Part shown: positions 11,666-22,222 of the stretch, in pieces
Layout of the letters: each line of letters begins with the position of its first letter
Position numbering within the stretch: position 1 is the stretch's first letter
Origin: Nemertoderma westbladi
Taxonomy: Eukaryota > Xenacoelomorpha > Nemertodermatida > Nemertodermatidae
Direction of reading: 5' to 3'
Length of the DNA: 45,144 bases
NCBI GenBank assembly: GCA_032718475.1
Contig: JAUCBJ010006678.1
Coordinates: 1 to 45,144 of the forward strand
Notes under the pieces: generated by a model
What the model was told of the DNA's origin: nothing
What the model saw: the letters and a program-made list of their open reading frames with translations, nothing else
Databases searched by the model: none
Position numbers and translations under genes: made by a program

Positions 11666-13241
11666 CGTCGCGACGATCACTCAACCAGCGGCGTCTTTAC
11701 ATCTGTTGATTGAGCAAACTTCATCAATGAGACGGCTCATCCACCACGTTATAACCCTTCGCAACTTCCTACGGTGGAAAGACAACAAACCGATAGTTCA
11801 ACGGAGTATACAAGAACTCATTATCGCGGAGAAGTGTATCGTTGGATATGTCCAGAGAGAAAGTTTCCCCGATGAGTGGGAACAACTTAGTGCGGGCAAA
11901 ACCTTGAAACTGGACAGCCCAGTCTACCAACTGAGACCAATGATGGGAGAGGACGGACTGATCCGACTGAATACCCGGATGGCAAACGCCCCGGTCGAAT
12001 ATGAGGTTAAATACACGGCGCTTCCGCCCGGAACGTCGACACTAGCCAAGCTATTAATTCAACAATGTCACGAGGAAAACCATCACGCAGGACAGAACTG
12101 GATTATAGCTAATATAAGACAAAGATATTGGATCACCCACATCCAGCCACTGATCCGGAAAGTGTTGAAACGTTGCTTTATCTGCAGAAGATATCTAGCG
12201 CCACCACTCACACAAAAGATGGCCGACTTACCAGCCACCCGTCTACAGTCCGATTCCCCACCGTTCTACGTCACCGGAGTGGACTGTTTCGGACCGTTTA
12301 CAGTCATCGAATGACGATCCAACATCAAATGCTGGGGAGCCATTTTTACCTGCCTTAGGTCTAGAGCAATTTACCTAGACATTGTGGTAAACCTTACGCA
12401 ACACGCGTTCATCAATGCTCTGCGTCGGTTCGTGGCGAACAACGGGACATGTCGTCACATGCACTCCGATAATGGTACAAACTTTGTGGGAGGAGAACGA
12501 GAACTTAGAGAGGCGATCGAGGGATGGTTTACCGATAACACCGCATCCCAAGTCTGGAAGGAACACCAGATACAGTGGCACTTCCAGACCCCCTTAGCAC
12601 CCCATACGAGCGGGGTATGGGAGAAACTGATCGACTTAGTAAAACGGTCCATGCGCGTCGCTCTAGGAGACACCCGGGTAACCCATGACAGCCTCCGCAC
12701 CACATTCTGCAAGATCACGGCTACCCTGAACAACCGGCCCATTGTCCCTATCCGAGACAACCCCACAGACCTGGAGCCCCTCACTCCTAACCACCTACTG
12801 GGGAGACCCAAAACCCATGTTCTCCCAGAGACCATGTTTCCGGATCCCAACGATATCGCGAGACATACAAATTGGAAGAAGGCCCAAGCGTTGGCAGCGC
12901 ATTGGTGGAGAATCTGGGCCCAGAAGTATCTCATAACCCTCCGGACCAGGAGGAAGTGGAACAACACCTACAGGAATGTCGCAGTTGGCGACATGGTATT
13001 AGTAAAAGAAGATCTTAAAGACCGCGTCCACTGGCCTGTGGCGCGAGTCGCGGCAATACATCCGAGTAAAGACGGACTTGCGAGGACTGTGATGATACGA
13101 ACGGCAAAGGGCCACTACCAACGCCCTATCCAGAGGCTGTGCCTTCTCGAAGGCAATGACAGTGGTGATTCTACGAGAGGTGATAAGTTCCCTACTCAAG
13201 ATCCTGCTGCGGACATTGGTGACAATTACAAATGCGTTTAA

Positions 13242-14535
13242 ACCCTTCTCATCCTGTTGACAAACTCATCAAACTGTGATTTATCGACAATGATAATGGA
13301 CCCCCCTTAAACCAACTGTAACCACGCAATGGTATTTGTGTTTCCTCGTGTGTTATGTGGAGTCCAGCGTCACCCTGCAGATGTTTCGACTGACGCAGGG
13401 TCGTTTATGTATTGTTTACCCTGATTTTGGGCATCGGGACCGACGATATTGGATTATTGGAAATGGTAAAGATTTGAAGTGGAATTCATTGTATTCATTT
13501 CAGTATGTTATGTTGTCCGTTGCGTGCGCAGTTCGGGGCGTAGGCGGTGTAACGAGTCCAGCTGTAGATCCCGGATTGCCGCGCAACACCCCCTCTATCC
13601 CTTTATTCTGGTGGGTCCATGGTGCATCCACATGACTTCGACGATAGGGGGTTTTATGTTCTCAGTCGCGTTATTCTGGTGGGACCATTACGTGGATTTT
13701 GGGGCGTAGGCGGTGTAACGAGTCCAGCTGTAGATCCCAGAATGTTGCGTAACCCCATCCCACATGACTTCGTCGGCTGAGCTTTATGTTGTTGGGAGTG
13801 TTATTCTGGTGGGTCCCTGGTGCACTCCACGTGACTTCACTCCCAGCGTCTTCATTGTCCGTTACGTGCGCAGTTTGGGGCGTAGGCGGTGTAACGAGTC
13901 CAGCTGTAGATCCCAGATTGCCGCGTAACACCCCTTCCACAACAAAAATCTACCAAAGAAGATGATTGAATGTAGTTGGAAATGATGAAAAGAAACAGAC
14001 AACTATACTATAAACCGAATGATGATGCGTATGATGATGAAAATGTAATGATGCGCACCCTGGTGCTGCGCTTATAACAAATGATGATAGCCAGGGGGCT
14101 ATAACCCCAATGATGATGTGGAAATAAACAAAATTGAGAATAAATGGTGGAACTAAATGATGAAATATATGTGGAAATAAATGAAATGTGAAATAAATGG
14201 TAGAAATAAATGTGTTGAAATATGTTGAAATAAATGAAATGAGATGAAATAATAATGAGAAATGAAAAAAGACAAAAAAAGGTATAAAAAGTCTAAAGAA
14301 AAGAATTGGAAAAAAGAAAAGGACATAAAAAGTCAAAACTGGTTGGATATTAATGTATAGCTATAGTAACTGTAAATGCTGAATGTATTAGCAATAAGAT
14401 GGTAGATGCCTATATAGCAATGTTATTTAATAAACTGAATTACAAATAAACTGAATTATTCTGCAATCACTATAGTTTCAGACTTTCTGGACTTATAATT
14501 AACTGATCTAATTTGTAACGGACATAATCGTAAAT
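13242..14535 (+). other. BEL-1 non-coding spacer between pol and accessory ORF
   Basis: No coding frame is supported. It holds three tandem copies of a GC-rich unit (13533-13937), then from about 13970 to 14340 a purine-rich stretch of ATGATG and GAAATAAATG words. A splice acceptor or subgenomic promoter for the accessory ORF would have to lie here, but I cannot point to one. Confidence 0.6.
13533..13937 (+). repeat. three tandem units, about 170-bp period
   Basis: A core containing GGGGCGTAGGCGGTGTAACG and CCAGCTGTAGATCCC recurs at 13533-13593, 13701-13760 and 13877-13937. Between them TATTCTGGTGGG(T/A)CC and CACATGACTTCG-like phrases also repeat. It appears only in BEL-1 in this window. 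Confidence 0.8.
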
Positions 14536-17136
14536 ATGGACCCAAATCGCCAAATTATCAGCGAATTACGTAACACGATAGATCTACTGGAATATTTGCA
14601 ACCTGGATCCCCTAACTTTGATACGAATTGGAGCGTCCTGATAAGAGAACGTGTGAATCATTAAATTCACTGGGCGAGAGAGGGACCGGATTCCAAGAAT
14701 CTACGAGCCCTCTGGTTAGCCGATGCTAGTACGAGACTGAAAATAACTCGGAACGCAAAGGCAACCAGAGGGGACGAGTCGTCGTTCTGGGAAACGTTCC
14801 GGCAAAGCGTCTACAAATCCCGATGTTTGATATACGACAACGAGGGAAACGCGACGCCCACCTCAAAAGTGATTACGTTGGCGAGATGTCAAAGTTTCGT
14901 CGACGACAAGAGTACGTACCTCGCCCACTGGGGAAACCTGTCGGAGTGTACGGCGACGCTACGAGAGGAACGTATATCGATCATCCAGAATCGCGACAAC
15001 TACCAGGAAAAGTACGGGGCGAAAGAATACGGTCGATCCTTGGTCGTCGTCCTCGGAACCCTGGACGGTTTGGTATTGGTATGTCGAATATTTCCGACAC
15101 CCAGACAGGAAGTGCAGGCAGCCGGAGCGATCTGGTTGCTACCTCCGGAAATCCAAAAGATCCTCTTCAACTTCGACATCATTAAAATCGGGTCGGATAT
15201 AAAGGCGGATGTCCGGAACAACTACGCGAACGCTCCTTCAGGAAGAAACCGACGAGACAACCTCAACGCCCTTAGCCATTGCATCGACACTCAAACGCTA
15301 TTAGCCTGGTTACGATTCGCCGAGTTCATGCGAGGATTCCGAGAGGTGAGACCGACGAAATCCGGGATCGGTTACCTCGCTGTGCTAAACGGCGGCATCG
15401 ACTTCAAACCCCAGAAATTCCGGGATTATAATAAAATATATGGTGGATACCCGGGATTAGAAATAAAGAGCGAGCGAGAGGGTCGATGGAAGGACGTTGA
15501 CTGGAAGTGGACGATACACCAAAGGTGGGAGAATCCTGATCGACGGAACTACATCTACGTCGTTATGGAGTGCTACACCGTCGCTAAGTTTATCTGTAAA
15601 ACTCTCGATAACCTCATTACGGCGGTTCCTCTTTCCTTCGTCGACTACGACTGGAACGAGGTTATAAACCACGCGTTCAAAGCGGTCGAGAACATCACAC
15701 CGGGAGAGACGAAAACGCTCGCCGTTATCGATTCCTGGGACGAGAGCGGACCTTACGACATCCCTACGATTACCGATATTCTCGGTGCGGAGGAGCCTCT
15801 GATTTCTTCGGAAGGGGAAGAACTATGGCTACATGAGGGTGTTCTACTCTCCACCCCAAAGCGACAACTCGAGTCGGAGGCCGCTTACCAACCGGCAGCC
15901 AAACGGGTTACCTCCGCCAAACCTACGACGGAAGCAGGCGTTTCCTCACCACTCGGCTTCGGTAGCCCTGCGAGGGAGTTAGTTACCACCTTGGCGTTAA
16001 ACCACTTCGGCGATACGTGCCAAAGGTTATCCCCGTATCCTTTCCCGGGTGGCGAAGACTGGTCGTCGGAGATTCCGAGTACCAGCAATCAACGGACCCG
16101 CTCAGCGATATTGGTCGAGAAGGGCCCCAGCGCTGCGCCGACTCCCGACGATCTCCTCGGAATCCCTCCGTCAAAAACCCCGGCACCTCTTCGCTGACCA
16201 GCGGTGGCTACCACACCCTCCGTTCCTCAGGATCCTATGCGACTAACCCGTTGGTACGCCGAGCAAACCGAATGGATCCACCGCCAGAAACGGTCGTCCG
16301 AGTTGAGACCGACGGGATACAAAGAAGGTTATCTGAGCGAGGACCTACTACGCAAAAGCCCAGCCTTCCGCGGGCTACCGACCACCGCGAATATTCAGAA
16401 GAGCGACCGACGACTCGAGTATTACGTCGGCGTCCCAATTCCGATATTCCCCGGTCGAGAGATGCAGTTGGAGGTGTGCGGTGACTGTGGTTCGGAGCAG
16501 TGCCCACGCGGTAGAAGGAATCGGGTTACCGATTCGTGCCTCCAGCTCCTCGGGATACTCTATTGCCCATACTGCGCGACATCGGGCCACGACGTTTCCG
16601 TCTGTCCAATCCTATATAACCTCTGCACCACGTGCGGTTTCCATGGACATTCCTCTAGCCCCCGCTGCTATATCAAATGTCCTACCAAAGACGTTACCAC
16701 TATGGGAAATATGGTCATGTTTGAAACATACGCAAACAGCCACATAAAGACCAAGGTTCGGAGAAACGCTCGGAATATCGCGCAGGAGATGGCGTGCGGG
16801 TATTTTTCCTTCCCGGAGCGCCTCCATACGACGGCAACGCTACTTTTCCATTACGTGGATCTGTTGCTGAGCGCCGGATTATTCGGCCCATTCGAAGTCC
16901 TTAGACGCCTATACTCGTATAAAGAGGAGTTCGGTGACGGAGAGTGGTCCCTCGAGGCTCGCAACTCCGAGTTGGAACGACGAACCGACATGATCCCAAT
17001 GCCATCGAAAAGAAGAGCCGCCAGGAGACAAGCCGAAGCATTGCTCACGATGGATGTTGACGCTCCCCTTCCAGCTCTAGTGATCGACGAGAGTCGACGG
17101 GCGAAGAGGAGAGAGGCGTATCAGAGAAAGAAATAG
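14536..17136 (+). pseudogene. BEL-1 accessory ORF: RNase D-like region plus zinc knuckles
   Basis: From ATG 14536 one frame runs to TAG 17136 (866 codons plus stop), broken by TAA at 14662 and TGA at 16195. The second stop splits what look like two ORFs, but both are in one frame, and CGA-to-TGA would explain it. N-terminal part: RSLVVVLGTLDG, then FDIIKIGSDIKADV, then CIDTQTLLAWL, then WENPDRRNYIYVVMECYT. The order resembles the DEDDy 3'-5' exonuclease (RNase D) fold, but the first DxE motif is not evident and the last Asp is Glu. Middle: Ser/Pro/Thr-rich linker. C-terminal part: knuckles CPYCATSGHDVSVC (CX2CX4HX4C) and CTTCGFHGHSSSPRC, then a helical and a basic tail. It sits where env would lie in errantiviruses, yet has no membrane segment. 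Function unknown; RNA binding is likely from the knuckles, and nuclease activity is uncertain. Confidence 0.75.
14708..14772 (+). other. hairpin motif copy F (accessory ORF)
   Basis: CCCTCTGGTT (14708-14717) pairs perfectly with AACCAGAGGG (14763-14772), and GCC with GGC inside it. The inner stem is CGAG (14732-14735) with CTCG (14747-14750), followed by GAACG. The inner CCT/AGG pairing is lost in this copy. Confidence 0.55.
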
Positions 17137-17302
17137 TGGACCGGGATATTCCAGGAACATTTATTGAACATTTATTTTATACATATATATCTATATAAAC
17201 TCTAGGCCAAATTAATTAAGACTATGCAATATTAAATTTGGGTTTTTTATATTGGGAATGACCTACGCAAACTCAATCTACCGATAGACCTCACGAAGGT
17301 CA

Positions 17303-17313
17303 TTGGGGGGGAC
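17303..17313 (+). other. BEL-1 polypurine tract
   Basis: The stretch TTGGGGGGGAC directly precedes the 3' LTR (TGTTCGC at 17314). A G-rich tract in this position primes plus-strand DNA synthesis in LTR elements. Confidence 0.75.
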
Positions 17314-18824
17314 TGTTCGCGGTATTTCAACTTTTCATAACGCGAGTTGAATATTTTTTGTATTTATTTAAAATGATTATTCCGATATTACTACTGGGTG
17401 CGGGACCATGGGTTTTGGGCACATTCAATGGACTGGGGGCGATTTATGGGCGAACATTGGGGCAACTTACAGGGTACGGGAATAATTTCATAGTTATAAG
17501 GGCCAGGGGTGGGAGGCAAAGTTAAGCAGTATTCAGGTTAGCCTGAGTACTATTAGGCCCTGGCCAACTTCCTGCTGCCTGTAGAGGTGGATTTGGTAAC
17601 GCACCAGGCCTAAAGGACAAGGACTGCCCTTAGCGGCCCCTGGCCAACAGCAGTTATTACGAGCCTGAAAAGGACATCGGAACGCCGGCTGCTTGCGCCA
17701 GGGATTCGCGACAGGAAACGACAGCCCCCTTAGCTAAGCCGTACTGGTTCTCGATGACCGATCCCTTCGGGGTTCGCGAGGGGTGCGACGGACATGCGAA
17801 AGGGTGGCCGACTTACAGAGGAAGGGTTTGACGAGGACTGCCCTTAGCGGTCTCTGGTCAACAGCAGTTATTACGAGCCTGAAAAGGACATCGGAAAGTC
17901 TGCTGCTTGTGCCAGGGATCTGCGACGGGAACCGACGACAGACCCCTTAGCTAAGCCGTACTGGTTCTCGATGATCGTTCCCTTCAGGGTTCATGAGGGG
18001 TGGGACGGACATGCGATGGGGTCGAAAGACAAAGGACTGGACGCTACTGGCCTACCGACTGTTCGGAGCAGTTTCTGGGCTGCCGAAGCGACTACGAGCC
18101 TGAATAAGGACTCGGAAAGCCTCGGTGGTTGGGTCTCTGCGATGAACCGACGGACCCCTAGCCAAGCCGTACTGGTTCTCGATGATCGAACCCCTCGGGG
18201 TTCGGGAGGGGTGGGACGGATACGCGAACGGGTCCACCGACATGACAGACTCCTAGCCAAGCCGTACTGGTTCTCGATGATCGATCCCTTCGGGGTTCGG
18301 GAGGGGTGGGACAGATAAGTGACAGAGTCTACCGACTGGACCGACCCTTAGCCAAGCCGTGCTGGTTCTCGATGATCGATCCCTTCGGGGTTCGGGAGGG
18401 GTGGAACGGACACGCGACAGGGTTGACCGACACCGACACTATGGCATCAAGACTAGGACCGAGGGAAAATCTGGGGAACATTAGTTAGGCTAAAATCTGA
18501 GCGAACAGTGGGTTATTAAATAATATACTGTAGGGATTTATATTGTCGTGTATAATTATTGTGAATATTTGGTGTATATTGATTTGGGGAAGCCCAATTA
18601 ATTCTCAATCAGGGTTCAATGATGTTGAACAGGGTTCAACAGTAGGAAGTTACATTAAAGAGTATATCCAACCAATGCAACGTTTCTTCAACCGCAATCC
18701 TGCATCTAAGAAATTTCTCCTTCTCCACAATCAATATCCGGTGACTGGCCGGGACTCTGTGGTCTGTAAAGTCACGTCTCCAGCATCGGCGTTTTTCCCC
18801 CCTGGTGTTGGGATAACGGCAACA
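17314..18824 (+). repeat. BEL-1 3' LTR
   Basis: It has the same length (1511 bp) as the 5' LTR and no indels that I could find. About 22 substitutions are visible by eye, most of them C/T or G/A and most in the tandem-repeat part. The last 370 bp differ at one position. It carries copies of hairpins A (17638-17703), B (17852-17917) and C (core near 18095). Confidence 0.92.
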
Positions 18825-18829
18825 ATTGG
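18825..18829. repeat. target-site duplication ATTGG (right)
   Basis: It is identical to 4625-4629 and marks the point where Gypsy-1 pol resumes. Confidence 0.9.
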
Positions 18830-20776
18830 TAAATCTGATATTTGTGTATCTTGAGTTAGTACTTGACAAATTGACTTGTAATCATTGTCAATGAGAATTT
18901 CTTTTTTTATGAACTCTAACGCACAATCTTGAGTTTCCAAATTATTCAAATCTTTCTTTAGAGCATTTAAGCTTGCGACCAATATCTGATTACTGAACTT
19001 ATTGTCAACCTCTAAGTCAGATATTTCAGCAACTGAAGGCTTGCTAACTGGAGCACGACTGAGTGCATCAGGAACACAATGTTCTTTGCCCCTTTTCCAT
19101 TCAACAGTAAATACATATGGTCCCAACTTCTCAATTATCCTCTGTAAGCGAGGGTTGTCAATCGCATCCAGACTCAAGCCATTACAAATTGATATCAAGG
19201 GTTTGTGGTCTGTTACCACTGTGAAACCGTGAAAACCCAACAAATATATACGACATTTATTTATAGCCCAATGTATCGCTAATAATTCTAGTTCACATAC
19301 CGCGTATCTGCTTTCAGTATCTGAAACAAATCTTGAGCCGCATTGAATTACCCGCCAGTTAGGTGATTGTGAGCAGCCATGGTCCTGCATCAGTGCAAAT
19401 CCTAGGCCATGTAGCCTGGAAGCATCCGTCCAAAGTGAAGTCCTCAATTTAGGATCAAAATGGGCTAAAATTGGCGGTAATGATAAAATCGTTTTGGTTT
19501 TATCAAAGGCTTCTTGGTGTTCAGGTAACCATTGCCAAACATATTTCGTTGAAAGCAGCTGCCTGAGTGGCATAGAGTTATGAGCTACATCGGGCACAAA
19601 TGAACCCAGCTGATTTACCAGCCCAAAAAATGATCTAAGATCTGTTACATTCGCTGGTATTGGAAATTTTGAAACTGCTTCTATTTTTGCTGGATCAGGG
19701 TATATGCCATTCTTGCTGATTTTAAATCCTGCAAACACCACTTCTTGACCAATTACAAATTTTTCTGGATTCATGGTAATTTGATGCTTGCTACAGCGTT
19801 CCAGAACATTATCAATAACATCAATGAGGCCATCTAGAGAATTGGAAAAACAAAGAACATCATCAACAATCTTTCGGACACCATCTACGCCTTCTAGGGC
19901 TCTATCACCACGTGCGCAATATTCATCACCTGAACTGCATAGTCCCATTGGTGCTCTCTTGTACATTTTCCTGCCCCAAGGGGTAATAAAAGTTGTCAAT
20001 TTTTGACTCTCATCATCCATCTCTATTTGCCAGTAGCCTTTTGTGGCATCTAATGTGGCAAACCAAGAGGCTGTTGGTGGTATTGATGAAGTGATATCAT
20101 TTGGTGATGGAAATGGGTGTACTGGCCTCTTTACTACCTTGTTAAGAGCCTTGTAGTCTACAACAAGGCGCACTCCCCCTTTTGGTTTCCCAACCACAAG
20201 AAATGGCGAACACCAATCAGTTGGCCCAATAACATTTTCAATGACACCCATTTTTTCCATGTAGTCCAACTCAGCCTTTGCTGATTCACGGTAAGCAAGA
20301 GGGATTTGGCGTGCTGTTATACACTGAATTGGCTTTGTATTACCAATATCTGTTAAATAGATATGCATGGCGGGCCCCTTCATAGCTTTGAAACTTGTTG
20401 TTGAATCGAAAACAGTTATGTACTTTTGTTTGAATTTCAACTTAAATAAATCAAGTTCATTTCTAGTAGGCATTCTAGTAGAATCAACTGGGAGTTTTTG
20501 AGCAGAAATAGAGAGTTTTTGTTCATTCTCAACATCAGTGTTACAAATAGTTGTTATCTGGCTTGCAAATTTAACCTTTTTAGATACATCATTTAGGCCT
20601 AACGACTTTTGAATAGTCATTGCATATTTAGTTTCTGGTCGCTTGAAGCCATATTTGCAAGCATCACTGTCTGAATAGGGGAAAGTCGGTGAGATAATAC
20701 CTAAATCAATGAGATTATGCCATGCTAAGAGGAGGTTATCCACATCAGGTGAAACATAAGCTGTAATTTCGGCCAC
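18830..20776 (-). pseudogene. pol: Gypsy-1 reverse transcriptase and RNase H
   Basis: An open frame of about 650 codons reads leftwards into the BEL-1 insertion; its last residues before the stop are LTR-encoded and not native. The RT fingers and palm are clear: PTDWCSPFLVV, GGVRLVVDYKALN, then catalytic Asp in ATLDATKGYWQIE. The usual YxDD box reads IVDD near 19862-19873, an odd first residue, and the MGLCSSGDEYCARG stretch before it is normal for this group. The connection domain follows, then RNase H: LWTDAS, the ELELLAIHWAI Glu helix, TDHKPL, and the PDALSRAP end. It copies the RNA genome and degrades the template. The GTG at the frame's upstream end is not a start; it continues from protease after a frameshift. 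Confidence 0.92.
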
Positions 20777-20960
20777 ATGGTGAAGCCACTTAACATGAAT
20801 AATGGAAGCACCATAACATGCAAGTTCAGATTCTTAGCTGCAAAAATGCGCCTTTTATGCCTATTGTCTATTTTAATATTAAAATTATCAACAACAGAAG
20901 CTGGGATAATACACTCGGAAGCACCTGTATCAGGGAGAGCTTCTATAGTAAAGGACTGGG
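20777..20960 (-). pseudogene. Gypsy-1 aspartic protease, shifted frame
   Basis: The minus strand encodes the protease active site (LPDTGASECIIP, Asp codon at 20931-20929) in a frame offset by +1 from both gag and RT. The two flanking frames agree with each other, so the segment is bounded by two compensating single-base changes. One is at the C-run/A-run near 20975-20985 and one near 20838, where a base is missing before the RT frame. The protease would normally be made as part of a single gag-pol frame. Confidence 0.75.
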
Positions 20961-22222
20961 TTTTGGGGGGTCCAGACTGTCACTTCGCATAGAGGAGTAG
21001 ATCTACCATAATGTGTAGATGCATGACTAACACAAATATAGTTATTTTTTATATTTGATTTAGAATCCATGGAAGAGTTATCAATGTCAGGGTCATTGTC
21101 ATCCCTTTTTTTTATTAGACATACAGACTTGAAATGTCCGATGAGTCCACAATAAACACATTGCTTACCTTTAGCCGGACAGAACGACCTTGCATGCGGA
21201 TTAAGACCACAAAAAAAACATTTTCTGTTTGGTGTAGTTCTGGGAACTTGTAATCGATCACGTGATTGTGAACGGGTTCTTTCATATTGGTTTTGCTGCT
21301 TATTGCGTCTGTATGAAGACATTCTAGCTGAATAACAAGAACCAGTTTCGTCACTATAGTTACTAGCATTACTCGTACTATATAATTTATTACACCAACC
21401 TTGGTCGTTCTCGTTATTATTTCCTAAGGCTTTTTGGTTCGCTGCAGCTGTCTCCCATGCAAGACATTTTGCTTTAATATCAGATAAACTTTGACTTGAC
21501 ATCCTTAACAGTTCACGTTGCAGTTCACGGTCTTCCACAGCAAGAACAATTCTTGTAGCTAGTTGGTCATCGTATGTGATGTTTTCGAGTTCCGCATTCC
21601 CTCCCAGTAACTTTAGGCGAACAAAGAAATCGGAAAACCGTTCACCATATTTCTGTGCGCATTTGTGGAAATTGAAGCGGCGTGTCATGACGGACAGAGT
21701 TTCTGCCAAATATTTCTGAATAGTGTCTAGTACTTCGTCTACCGGAACTGCAGGACCAACGTCAAGAAGTAGCTCCAATGTTTGAACTACCTTTGAGCTT
21801 AAGCAACCGCGGAGATACGCTCGCTGCTCACGTTGACTAAACCTAGACATGTTGTTCGATGAAAAATAATCTTTGAAGCATGTACGCCAAACAATAAAAT
21901 CCGAAAGGCTCGTATCGGACTGAAGCTCTGAAGGTTTTAAGGCCATATTAATCCGCTGCGTTTGATTTGTGGCCGCAGAAGGGTATGACTGTTCTACAGA
22001 TCGCTGGTTTTGTTCCGAAATCCGTCGGATGCGTCGAATTTTCGCTTCTAGTTTCTGGACATTATCCTCCATAACCTCAAAGGATGAATAATGAGTTTCT
22101 TGATCGGCTTGATCGGCTGGGATGTTCTCCAATTCATGACATAATAAAATTGAGGAACGATATTTAGCTAAAGACCTTTCAACGATTTGTAAAAATTCCT
22201 CAGCATCTCTAATATTCTCCAT
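20930..22222 (-). CDS. gag: Gypsy-1 gag with two zinc knuckles
   Basis: This is a 430-codon ORF from ATG 22222. The N-terminal third is helical with coiled-coil character, followed by a capsid-like region around LSDFIVWRTCFKDYF and the Gypsy-type YGERFSDFFVRLKLLGG. The C-terminal part is Arg/Gln/Ser-rich and has two CCHC knuckles, CFFCGLNPHARSFC and CVYCGLIGHFKSVC, which bind the genomic RNA. The last residues (from about VTVWTPQ) are out of frame with the protease that should follow. The product would form the cytoplasmic particle. Length and layout are usual for the group. Confidence 0.9.
   Translation of the reverse strand: MENIRDAEEFLQIVERSLAKYRSSILLCHELENIPADQADQETHYSSFEVMEDNVQKLEAKIRRIRRISEQNQRSVEQSYPSAATNQTQRINMALKPSELQSDTSLSDFIVWRTCFKDYFSSNNMSRFSQREQRAYLRGCLSSKVVQTLELLLDVGPAVPVDEVLDTIQKYLAETLSVMTRRFNFHKCAQKYGERFSDFFVRLKLLGGNAELENITYDDQLATRIVLAVEDRELQRELLRMSSQSLSDIKAKCLAWETAAANQKALGNNNENDQGWCNKLYSTSNASNYSDETGSCYSARMSSYRRNKQQNQYERTRSQSRDRLQVPRTTPNRKCFFCGLNPHARSFCPAKGKQCVYCGLIGHFKSVCLIKKRDDNDPDIDNSSMDSKSNIKNNYICVSHASTHYGRSTPLCEVTVWTPQNPVLYYRSSP

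Larger units (their letters stand above)
6579..13241 (+). pseudogene. gag-pol: BEL/Pao gag-pol polyprotein with two in-frame stops
   Basis: One frame of 2221 codons, broken by TAG at 11523-11525 and TGA at 12312-12314 (in context a CGA-to-TGA change is plausible). Domains in order, by approximate residue: helical gag N-terminus; charged coiled coil rich in EAE and RRE (200-290); DUF1759 gag core (465-620); zinc knuckles CLYCGEKHKVEFC and CFRCLGTGHYVREC (720-770); aspartic protease AFLDNGSDG (870); RT with Asp in TCDIKAMFHQV (1230) and YVDD (1318); RNase H FSDAS (1495); integrase HHCC (1830-1870) and DDE in GVDCFG, HSDNG and GVWEKL (1900-2015); DUF5641-like tail (2100-2200). It would assemble the particle, copy the RNA and integrate the cDNA. 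Catalytic residues are all visible, so only the stops disable it. There is no separate env. Confidence 0.95.
4630..18824 (+). mobile_element. complete BEL/Pao LTR retrotransposon (BEL-1), 14,195 bp
   Basis: Two LTRs of 1511 bp, both TG...CA, bound the element, with ATTGG duplicated outside. The order inside is a short leader ORF, gag-pol (DUF1759 gag, zinc knuckles, aspartic protease, RT, RNase H, integrase, DUF5641-like tail), a 1.3-kb non-coding stretch with tandem repeats, an accessory frame with an RNase D-like region and two zinc knuckles, a G-rich polypurine tract, then the 3' LTR. The domain order and integrase tail are diagnostic of BEL/Pao. I count about 22 LTR differences by eye (roughly 1.5%), so insertion is fairly recent. 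Four in-frame stops make it non-autonomous now. At 14 kb it is long for the family; the extra length is the LTRs and accessory region. Confidence 0.93.
3937..22222 (-). mobile_element. Gypsy-type LTR retrotransposon (Gypsy-1), split by BEL-1
   Basis: A minus-strand element runs gag (22222 to 20930), protease (about 20960 to 20777) and RT-RNase H (20776 to 18830). After the 14.2-kb BEL-1 insertion it resumes with the integrase zinc finger and catalytic core (4629 to 3937). The frames on the two sides of the insertion belong to consecutive parts of one pol protein, and the flanks share the 5-bp duplication ATTGG. The RT and integrase style is that of the K02A2.6-like Gypsy polyproteins common in invertebrates. 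I could not identify either LTR; the 3' end is cut at about 3937. Confidence 0.85.

Noticed and set aside
4954-14772. The recurrent BEL-1 hairpin as a hammerhead ribozyme
   Set aside because: The order of a stem followed by GAAA/GAAC is suggestive, but no CUGANGA core or third stem with a cleavage site is present.
14827-16197. Treating 14827-16197 and 16204-17136 as two separate accessory genes
   Set aside because: Both are in one frame separated by a single TGA, and the frame extends upstream to ATG 14536; a single ORF with stops is simpler.
20970-20990. Programmed +1 frameshift at CCC-C between Gypsy-1 gag and protease
   Set aside because: The RT returns to the gag frame further on, so two compensating indels in a decayed single frame explain it better.
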